Positions 18,760 to 26,172 of a stretch of 26,172 nt of DNA are shown in pieces. The position numbers were made by a program, and so were the translations under genes. The notes beneath the pieces were generated by a model that was given only the letters and a program-made list of their open reading frames with translations, was not told where the DNA came from and ran no database searches. Numbering within the stretch: position 1 is the stretch's first letter; the number at the start of each line of letters is the position of its first letter. This DNA is from Phoronis australis. Lineage: Eukaryota; Phoronida; Phoronidae. The stretch spans positions 1-26,172 of the forward strand of contig NMRA01001335.1 in the NCBI GenBank assembly GCA_002633005.1, read 5' to 3'.

Positions 18760-18916
18760 TGGTTTCACTTTAAGTGGGCCAATCTTATCGAGCACAATCC
18801 ACCTCCCCGAGGCGGAATGGTTTTGTCTAGCATGTGACTCCAGCATACAGCATACAATCAAATGAATGACATATTTACTTCCCTAAGTAACAATTACCTC
18901 ATTAAAGACAAGACAC
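18760..18916 (+). repeat. R2 dispersed repeat, copy 2
   Basis: Matches 9569-9717 in the same orientation: CCAATCTTATCGAG, GGCGGAATGGTTTTGTCTAG, CAAATGAATGACATATTTAC, TTAAAGACAAGACACT. It ends about 110 bp before the CACTA-like element. Confidence 0.7.
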
Positions 18917-18957
18917 TAAAGCGAAAGGCTCACGCGCAGCATGATTAAAAGGAATGT

Positions 18958-18969
18958 CCCCCCCCCCCC
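18958..18969. repeat. C homopolymer (12)
   Basis: Run of about twelve C, just outside the left end of the transposon. The length may be uncertain through sequencing slippage. Confidence 0.9.
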
Positions 18970-19025
18970 GAGACTTTTTGCACTTGTGTCAGAAAAGCAT
19001 AATATATTACGATGGACAGATGTGA

Positions 19026-19327
19026 CAGCTTCCATACCAAAAGACCCTGTCTGCTGCAAGCTTGCTGCAAACATGCCGCAAGCTTGTGGCACACAGTTTT
19101 GTTTGCAGTAAACCAGCTGCAATGTTTGCAGGAGTTTGCAGCTACCCGCAACTCGGCCGCACACACACACACAGAAGTAAGCAGGAAGGTTGCGGCAAAC
19201 TTGATGATTTAAAAGTGTTTGCAGGAAAGTTGCAGGAAACTTTATTGATGAAACAGTGTTTGCGGAAAAGTTGCAGAAAACTTTATTGATGAAAAAGTGT
19301 TTGCGGGAAAGTTGCAGGAAACTTAGG
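19026..19327 (+). repeat. Transposon left terminal and subterminal repeats
   Basis: The inverted end CCATACCAAAAGACC is followed by GCAAGCTTG words, a (CA)n microsatellite (19160-19173) and, at 19215-19325, nearly three copies of a 41-bp unit (GTGTTTGCAGGAAAGTTGCA...CTTTATTGATGAAA). The 41-bp array is absent from the right end, so the subterminal regions have evolved separately. Confidence 0.7.
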
Positions 19328-19542
19328 TGTTTATAGACAGTTAGCATTACGTTGTGACATCAATGGAAGAAATTGTAGGGGTTTCTTATTTTCTAATTTC
19401 AGACAAACCTGAAATGTATCATAATGCAGTTATCTGATGTTATCCCAACAAGCAATTCCCAGCTTTTCTGGTCTAACAGAACATTAAAATTAAAAACTCA
19501 ATAAAACAAAGAACAAAAGTATCCTTCAAATGATTCATTTCA

Positions 19543-19548
19543 TTTATT
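19543..19548 (-). terminator. Poly(A) signal of the transposase gene
   Basis: AATAAA on the minus strand, about 350 bp after the transposase stop codon and about 220 bp inside the left terminal repeats. Confidence 0.45.
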
Positions 19549-19901
19549 GACAAACTTTTCCAAAGATAACACTAAGCAAACATTGGTAAAACTGGTCAAT
19601 CAGACATATCAGTTCTTCAAAAATAACTGCAACAAAATATCCATTTCTTTTCATCTACAATTTAATTTAATTCTAGCAAAATCCCAACAAAACTGAGCAC
19701 ATCCATTTAAAAATAGGCCTACACAAAACAGTGGTTAAATGCAATAATGTCATACAAAATTCTGTTTAAAAGTTTACAAAACGGCTATGTCATTACGACA
19801 AAAATTAGACTATATTGCAAATCAACTCTCACAAGAATTGCCCAAGTTCGTCAGAATTACAGTGAAGTCACTTCAATGTATTTTGAAAACTATAGTACAT
19901 T

Positions 19902-22900
19902 TCAGTCAGATTCAATAACATTTGGGAGGCTACACAAAAATAATTTCCCATCACTGCCAGGGATAACAACAACATCAAGTATTTTTGTAACATCCACTAC
20001 CCGAACTGCCTCGGTTTGCTTAGCAATTTTAATGTGAGGTACATTGACCTTCAGCCCGTTGGGTTTAACAATGTTATCATCCACAATGTTCAATGTTTTC
20101 ATTACTGCTAACAGAACAGACCTACATAGGCAAATGTGTTCATTACAGTTACAGGTCTTGGCAAGGAGATAATACTGTATGGATCCATAACATGTGACAT
20201 GTGTTACATAATCAATATATTTTACTGTGTAGGTATTTCTGACAGTTACTCTGTTGTAATTTTGTGAATGTAAAACAGTTCCACGGAGAGAAATTCTTTT
20301 GTAGCAGAGCATTTTACTTGGTGAAAATTTACACTCACTCACAACTTGTGCATGAATTACGTCAATTACATTTGCTTTTGAACAGGCTCCTAAGGGCAAA
20401 GAAGATGATGACATTCCTGAAATTGGTCTTGAAATAGTGTTTCTTGCCCAGCTTTTCTGCAAACTTTTTAAGTTCTCCATCCTTAATATTCTGAAGCAAC
20501 GTTGACACATTTTGTACAACATTTAAACTACATAATATCCGGACCTCTACATTTTGAGTACCGTGGTATAGTTGCATAATCATACCATTGATATTTTCGA
20601 AAGGAAAACATGAATAGGCCCATAATGGGCCCAGATCTTCAACGCATTCCGGTACGTGGAGCAGTGAATGAATATTGAGTGTAAGGTACCTTTCACAATA
20701 CAGAGATGAAAACATCATTGTGTACAAAGTAAGACAAACAAACACGACTTCTCTGCAAATCATCATCAGAAATGCAATCAGTGGACAGCAGAAAGATACC
20801 TTGAACAAAACATGCGTAATGCAAAAGGTATTGCTCTGATAAAATATTTTGCAATATAGGCAGTGAATAGAAGAACAGCCATGATCTTAACTCAGAAGCT
20901 TTCCAATACTTGAAGTGCTCAGACAGACTCCTTGGTATACGTGAAATAAAAGACGGTGGCTTAATTTGGAGCAACATTTTATCTATAGTACCAGCATGCT
21001 TAGAAATTGAAAACTTTCTCTTTAGAATGAGAAGGACTCACCCACAGTTTGAGAAGCAATTTGGTGCACCATGCATGTAATCAATTGATGTTGAATGCAC
21101 AAAACTATAGGACTGTACAGCCATTAAAAATGATGGGCCTTTAATACCGTTTGTTACAGTTTTATTTTGCATTGCTGTCACTGCATCTTCATGACATCAA
21201 ATATCTCTTCTAGCTGCCAGAGGTGGTTGGGTAATATCATATGGAAAAATGCGTACTATGTTCCCCCCAGCTTGTGTCTTATAAGTTTCTCCAAGGTGGA
21301 GACACCTCAAACAGCTATGGGCACCATTGAATTGGTTGCAATTTGCAACAAGACTTTTTGCAGGGAGGTCTGCTGTTCCACATATTAGAAAGCAACGAGT
21401 AAGATATTTTACATTATTTACAATATATTCGATCCCTTTATTTTCAAGCTTTATTAATGAATTCATTAACGGCTTGGTAAATAAGCTCATCAAAGGTTTT
21501 TTTTCTCCAAACCAAAGGCCACAAAGAATCATATTTTCTTTTAACATCCGGGTTTTATAAGGTAACTCGTTTATCACTAAACAAAAAGGCCATAATGAAA
21601 ATTTTGAGCTTTTGAAAACGGGTATTCCATCAGTGTTCCACGTAAACGAAATATTGGAGGGGTTTTGTGCAGAAAGAGGTCCACCTGGATAAGAAAATTT
21701 TTTGTACATTTTGCCATCACAAATGTCTTCAATTCCTTGTTTTTTACGAGAAAATCGTGTTTATACAGATTCTAAAACTCCGGGTCTACTAAGAATCTTC
21801 TTCAGTTGAGTTTCTAAAGGTATTTGAATAAAATAATCTTTTTATTTGCAGCCTGACAAAGATGAATTACAATTCGTGCATAAGAGATCATCCTCATTAA
21901 CAGATCGCATGCAAACCTTACAATAATAATGTTTAACAAGGGGGGATTGGACATCAGCAAAATATTTCTTAAACATGTAGATACTATTAAGCCCAGGGTG
22001 AGAATTTAGACAATGTAAGCTGATTAAAGTCAGTAAGTCTGACAACTGAGCACCGCTCACAGAATGACAAATTGTGTATAATAGTATCATAGTCATGCTG
22101 ACGTAGATGGTCATTGAATGTCCATGATAAATAGGACTGTCACCAGAGAACATGTCTGAAACACTTTCACAATCACTCTCTTCGTCATCACAGCCGATAT
22201 CAAAATCACACCATTTTTCTTCTGAATCATTTACCAACTCATCACAGGGGTCGTCGAACGAATTTTCAACAATAGCACTGTCATCAAAAAAACAATTCAT
22301 GACTTCGCAGAAATCCGTAGGTTCAGCAGCAGATGTTGAAGGGACTGACTCACAACCAATTAAGTTACTAGTACCTTCCTCTTCATCTGTTCTTTGCTTC
22401 TTTTTATGCACATAGTTCTGTGGTCTTACTCTGCCAATGGAGTCTATCTTTACTTTCCGGTTTTGAATGTGACCTGACAAATAAAATGTGTCAGGTTTAT
22501 TTATTAACTTACATATTAAATTGCTTATACTAAAGTCAAACAGTCTTGTAATGGTATGTCAAATGTATGAATAGTAAATAGTAATCTACTCTATCATTTT
22601 TTGAATTCTTAACTGGTTTTGTGTTGTACCCTTTCCAGCGGTTATACAGTGGCCCTCAGAAGCGGCTTTTGCCTTCGAGGATCGCCCCTCTTAATTGCTC
22701 TCGTATCTCTTGAGTTTATGATTCATGCAGATGTTATGCTTCATACAGTATTACTCAATCAATATGGTTTATACTGGTTCGTACTAACTGCACGTATGGT
22801 TGTTGGCAGTCATATGCCCACATTTTTGGAGCCAGTTTCTCCCCTGAATAACAATTGGTTAGACATATCCACCATTGCCTGATTGTAAAGTACCCTTGCA

Positions 22901-23241
22901 GGTAAAGGTTCTCACCTGATGTCGTAGCTGGTTCATCCACATCCACATGGCTCTCAACAATGTCATTAACATTGCCATCTGTAACGTAAATGTTAAAGTA
23001 CTGTAGTCATTTTTTACTACACATGCAGTGGGTTTCTTGTAGGAAGTCTGGTGACACTATTGGTGATTTATAGACATGTATAAGGGTGTGGTGGTTAATT
23101 GACAACCGATCTGACAAGAAATTATAAGTTTCATGTATTAAAAAAAGTGGGGGGCATAGCCCCCTCCCCCCAGCCCCCATGGTGTGCCGCCCATGCAAAT
23201 CGTAAATCCTTACCTTGTTCAATCAAATCGTTGTAATCCAT
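19902..23241 (-). pseudogene. TNP2-like CACTA transposase, multi-exon, broken by stops and frameshifts
   Basis: Two small 5' exons (23241-23214, starting MDYNDLIEQ; 22978-22916) and a long exon from 22473 splice in phase 1 at GT-AG sites. The body shows family landmarks in order: an acidic N-terminus; SGAQLSDLLTLISLHCLNSH; a cysteine cluster (CKVC..CTNC); NTDGIPVFKSSKFSLWPFCL; ENMILCGLWFGEKKP; CGTADLPAKSLVANCNQFNG; WKASELRSWLFFYSLPI; LTLNIHSLLHVPECVEDLGPLW; and a C-terminal HSQNYNRVTVRNTYTVKY domain ending PNVIESD at 19902. The Asp of NTDG and of TADL and a later Glu are the likely DDE residues. Breaks: TAA at 21842 and 21761, TGA at 21197, compensating shifts about 21060-21015, and frame changes near 20710 and 20450. 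The enzyme would cut and move the element in the nucleus. This copy cannot make it whole. Confidence 0.8.
22630..22910. other. Intron of the transposase gene, moderately GC-rich
   Basis: Lies between the donor at 22915 and the acceptor at 22474. Short open frames here (22619-22882 plus, 22755-22946 minus) have no recognisable product and are best read as intronic chance frames. Confidence 0.4.
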
Positions 23242-23872
23242 TTCAATTCATGTCGATTGAATCAAAAAAGATGTGGTTGAGGAGTTAATTCACTGCACTG
23301 GTACGGTTTTACACGCAAGTAACTCGTCACTCCGTCCGTCAGTCAGTTCCTGACTTATAGTCGGTGATTGAAGGCCAGACGCGACAGCAGCTAGCACGCA
23401 CTCAACTTCAAACACAAAGTCAAACGTCAGGAAGTGATGACGTTCAACTTACAAGCAGCAGCAGCACTGGCAGGGATGTACTAGATTGAAACAATTATAC
23501 ACTATAAAACAATTTTGGTCGACTAATGCCGTAAATGATCAATGAAGAATGAGTAGTACTAGCGTATTCAAACAGCTGTGCCACACGCGAGACCTAACAC
23601 GCCAGAAACGACGAACCAGAAATAGCGCACATTATTCTCGTCGTTTTCTCGTTCTTGGCAAATAATATTTCGCCATTATTTTCAGAAAGATACACCTAAA
23701 TTATAGTTATTAGTCCCTCGTGCATTTAAAATAACTTATTTTATTTATTTTTTGTTAAAATGTCGTTTTGGCGCGCGACATTTGAATGCCAATTTCTATT
23801 TTAACTGTCAACTAGCTGTCAGTTGTCAAATGCCCTTAATATTTCGTGTTTCAAACGCATTTCTCTGTCTTC
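23242..23872. promoter_or_regulatory. Shared 5' region of two divergent transposon genes
   Basis: 631 bp separate the transposase ATG (minus strand, 23241) and the ATG of the plus-strand gene (23873). It contains no coding frame. It has short inverted words (GACGTTTGAC/GTCAAACGTC-like near 23420, CAACTAGCTGTCAGTTGTC near 23811). Probably a bidirectional promoter; no TATA box is clear. Confidence 0.4.
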
Positions 23873-24465
23873 ATGGCTGGAAAACGGAAATCAAAGATCC
23901 CTGACAGATTTCAGAGCAATAGCCGTAAGTTGTTTTTAAATTTTAGATTTTGAATTAGCTGCTCGACGTTTGCCTGATTCAGTATATATTAATTTAATAA
24001 GAAATTAGATTTCGGACCGGCCTTACTGGGCCACTGCGGTGGCCATGTGACATGTAAATCCCCAGCAAGCCCAGGATAAGCCTGCTAGCAATTAGGCCAA
24101 GGTTCTGAAATATAAAAATTGCACCTACAAATACTGATCAGTGGCATATAGAGGCTGCCTGTGCGATGGGGTGGGGGGTAATTGTTATCCGTCTGCCTCG
24201 AAGCGTCCACAAGTCTATAATTCTGCTATTCTGCTATGCCGTAATGGCTTTGTAGGTCTAATTGTCTTTTTTCGCTTTCACTTCAGGCTTTTATGTTGTC
24301 AAGTTCCATCAAGATAACGAAATCAGTGTTGTGAAGGGGGCGCAAGTAGAGCTGTCTGATGGGACCACTGGAGACGATGCTGTGGCCGAGGTTCCATCGC
24401 ATTGTCGTGCCCAGAGGCTTGATGGAAGACTGTATGAAGGAACCTTGCTATTTTCGTCTGGTTAA
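23873..24465 (+). CDS. Small two-exon gene divergent from the transposase, possible second transposon protein
   Basis: Exon 1, 23873-23924 (MAGKRKSKIPDRFQSNS), ends at the strong donor AGCC|GTAAGT. Exon 2 starts at 24287 after a CGCTTTCACTTCAG acceptor. The phase-1 junction encodes Arg and the frame continues FYVVKFHQDNEISVVKGAQV to a TAA at 24463-24465, 76 residues in all. The basic N-terminus suggests nuclear entry or DNA binding. The YVVKF-x-D-(D/N)-x-x-SVV pattern followed by G-x-x-Y-x-G-T-L-L resembles a small beta-rich module seen at the start of some BEN-domain and transposon-encoded proteins; this is a weak recollection. A weak donor (TCTG|GTTAAT) at 24460 could extend it into a further exon not found. 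No inactivating change is seen. Confidence 0.5.
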
Positions 24466-25174
24466 TACCCAAAAATTTAGCCAGTATCAGTGCTGCTGTT
24501 TCTTACCTCTGATTGTGGGGTCTAATTCTTTTAATTAGAAACCTAATGTGTAAATGACTAATCGCCAGACATCTCTGTTTTTTTAAACTCTGCAAAATGA
24601 TGGTGTCTGTATTGATTTGTTTGATAAAAAACATGCTCAAATAAAGTAGACTAGTCCTGTGACTGATTTCTGTGAAATCCTTCAGCCTGCAGGAATGTTT
24701 ACTTCAGCTTCAATGTGCTTGAGTCGAACTAGTCAACAGATCATATACACTGCTGTGTGCTTAGAACCAGTAGTGACACCAAACTTCAAATTTTCTCCAA
24801 CTGAAAGGCATGTTCCAAATTGGGCTAAATCTTTCATGTTATTTGTTACACATGTTCTTTTGGGTAAATCATATGCAAGCACATTTGCAAAGCTTCTGGA
24901 AAAGTGATTGAACTGACAGGTATAAATGTTACAACACAGAAACCTCAGTTGTAGGCACAACCTTGTATGTTGTTGAGAAACTAACTATTTTGCCCATGGA
25001 GGAACTTTCAATTTGCCCACTTCGTAATTATAGGTTCTACTTTGTAAGACTATATTTTATTGCTCACATGTAATTTCTTATGTTTGTAATTACTGGTGGT
25101 AAAAAGTTAGTAATCTTTCAGTTGACAAAGAAGAATGCCTGCGGTATAAAAGAAAAACAAAGAACAAAAAGGCG
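24466..25174. other. No recognised gene; right interior of the transposon
   Basis: An 82-codon frame at 24659-24907 begins with GTG and contains TERHVPNWAKSFMLF. It might include an exon of the small plus-strand gene, but no acceptor/donor pair in the right phase was convincing. An AATAAA lies near 24641. Confidence 0.35.
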
Positions 25175-25330
25175 CCAGTTGCTTGCAGGAAATTTGCATC
25201 CACTCTTTGGTAAGAGATGATTTCATGTGTTTGTGGCTGGTTTGCAGAAACTTTTGGGGCAAGCTTGCCGCAACTTTGCGGCAAGCTTGCGGCAAGTGTT
25301 TGCAGGAAGGCCTTTTTTGGTATGGGAGTG
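25175..25330 (-). repeat. Transposon right terminal and subterminal repeats
   Basis: GCAAGCTTGCCGCAACTTTG-type words lead to the end GGCCTTTTTTGGTATGGGAGTG. It is inverted relative to 19026-19110 and in direct orientation with 4945-5078, which it matches at about 85-90 percent by eye. Open frames crossing it on both strands are repeat-derived. Confidence 0.7.
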
Positions 25331-25536
25331 AAAGCAGCGACTGTGTAGAAACTGAAGTGTTTAATGAAATGTGCAGCAAAATGCAAGATTTAGAAGATGG
25401 AGAGTTTACTTCTGGACGGATAGTGTCGTACAAGTCCGAATGAGAGGAATCTAATCCGAAAGTGAAGGAAAGGAGAAAACCGGCCGACAGTCATGGAACC
25501 TGTTACAGACCGTCTCAGAGGCAAAGTTTGTTGTTG
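25331..25536 (+). other. Possible host exon pieces at the transposon border
   Basis: Right after the transposon end the plus strand reads SSDCVETEVFNEMCSKMQDLE then an acidic segment to a TGA at 25441. Fifty bases later an ATG in good context (AGTCATGG, 25493) gives 14 codons (MEPVTDRLRGKVCC) ending at a donor TTG|GTGAGT (25536/25537). Both look more coding than the surroundings but are short and unidentified. Confidence 0.25.
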
Positions 25537-26105
25537 GTGAGTAAAATATATAAGAATAATCAATCAACAAAATTGCTAAGACAGTTAATTCAAAATAAGC
25601 CGACAATATTTCTTGTGGTCAAAAATAGGAGAAATTATGGAGCAAATTATTCCCCTGAAACTCCAAGTGATTTAGTGTTTGATTTCCATAACATTTCTTT
25701 CTTGGCTTCACCATAATTTCGATGAAGAAAACTAACTTAATGAGCATACACTGCGACATTGCCGCAAAACTGAGTCAGAAATCACTCATTTTTACCCCGC
25801 CAGAATAGTATGCGTTGCATTCAGGTTCAAGTGCAAGTCAACTGGTCAATTTGCATTTTTAAATAACTCTGATAGACAGAAAAAACAGTACCCCACACTG
25901 ACAGGAAGATCTAAGCAGTTGAGGTGTGGTCAAAATATCAAATAAAAACTACAGCCAAAACTAACACAACGAATATGCTGCATAAAAGACACAACAAAAT
26001 TCGTCATTTCTCTAACTATCGTTCTTCATTTGAAAATTAGAAATAATCAGAAAAAGATTGTAACATCGAAATGCTCTGATTTCTAGGTGTACATGCGCAG
26101 AGCTG
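25537..26105. other. No recognisable gene
   Basis: AT-rich. A frame reaching 25716 is probably intronic read-through from the donor at 25536. Nothing else stands out. Confidence 0.4.
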
Positions 26106-26172
26106 CCAACCGTTCCGTTTTTACGGGACGCGTTCCGTATTTGAGAGGGAAAATCTGTGTTCCGGGCGCTTT
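26106..26172. repeat. GC-rich repeat start with hairpin, cut by the window edge
   Basis: An abrupt change from AT-rich DNA to a sequence with a hairpin CGTTCCGT-TTTT-ACGGGACG (26111-26130) and a second CGTTCCGTATTT directly after. It is probably the end of a MITE or other repeat continuing beyond the window. Confidence 0.4.

Larger units (their letters stand above)
19026..25330. mobile_element. CACTA-like (CMC superfamily) DNA transposon, 6.3 kb, decayed
   Basis: The ends are inverted: left CAGCTTCCATACCAAAAGACC.., right (complement) CACTCCCATACCAAAAAAGG.. Both are followed inward by arrays of GCAAGCTTGC / TTGCAGGAAACTTGC words, the subterminal repeats typical of CACTA elements. Inside are a TNP2-like transposase gene (minus strand) and a small divergent gene (plus strand), the two-gene layout known for the superfamily. 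The right end reads CACTC outward, close to the CACTA/CACTG rule; the left end is eroded. A target duplication is unclear (GTGA occurs at both junctions but does not align neatly with the ends). Stops and frameshifts in the transposase show it is no longer autonomous. Confidence 0.65.

Noticed and set aside
21019-21040. A 22-nt stretch on the minus strand with GTGAGT at one end and CTAAAG at the other, resembling a tiny intron in the transposase
   Set aside because: Too short for spliceosomal removal. The flanking protein is better explained by two compensating frameshifts, since one of the other frames reads LLLKLWVSPSHSKEK in the expected place.
22152-22415. 87-codon serine-rich frame on the plus strand
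   Set aside because: Antisense shadow of the acidic N-terminal region of the transposase.
1-26172. CRISPR arrays, rRNA genes or bacterial operons
   Set aside because: None seen. All signals are eukaryotic, and the tandem repeats lack unique spacers of constant size.

Overview
The window looks like AT-rich, intron-containing, transposon-dense genomic DNA from an invertebrate animal, most likely marine. The evidence is spliceosomal exon/intron signals (GTGAGT, GTAAGT and pyrimidine-rich AG sites), AATAAA poly(A) signals, a C2H2 zinc-finger gene, a tRNA-derived SINE head, a LINE-type ORF1, and a metazoan CACTA/TNP2-like transposase. Nothing identifies the species. There are no operons, CRISPR arrays, rRNAs or bacterial genes. 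One ambiguous base (N) lies at 664.

Layout. 1-460: a GC-richer edge with a possible 5' exon running off the left end and a two-copy repeat. 460-3300: no recognisable gene. 3309-4095: a decayed coding remnant of unknown identity. 4080-5165: a 30-bp minisatellite split by an inserted element end rich in TTGCAGGAAACTTGC-type motifs. 5866-6681: a 163-bp near-perfect palindrome (MITE-like), a tRNA-derived SINE head and a 22-nt perfect palindrome. 6823-7457: an exon-like ORF and a 240-bp tandem duplication carrying an acidic C-terminal coding tail. 8720-8880: a 55-bp minisatellite. 9204-9717 holds two dispersed repeats (R1, R2) whose partners lie at 14923-15289 and 18760-18916.

The two main units come next. 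(a) 9884-13691 is a 3.8-kb segment bounded by ~170-bp inverted repeats built from many degenerate CAGGACCGCC-type motifs. Inside, a three-exon zinc-finger gene (plus strand, 10325-12085) and a serine/histidine-rich ORF (minus strand, 12873-13205) converge. The splice phases of the zinc-finger gene fit exactly, but a TAG stop sits at the conserved leucine of its sixth finger. (b) 19026-25330 is a 6.3-kb CACTA-like DNA transposon. It has matching inverted ends (CCATACCAAAA...) with GCAAGCTTGC-type subterminal repeats. Its multi-exon transposase (minus strand, 23241 to 19902) is broken by stops and frameshifts. A small two-exon gene (plus strand, 23873-24465) diverges from it and may be a second transposon protein.

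Between the two units, 14153-17180 holds a small cysteine/coiled-coil ORF, a possible first exon lying at the R1 repeat, a frameshifted LINE ORF1-like coiled-coil gene and a frameshifted retroelement gag-like ORF. Most coding sequence in the window is therefore mobile-element derived and inactive. The zinc-finger gene is the best candidate for a gene that was recently, or still is, functional.
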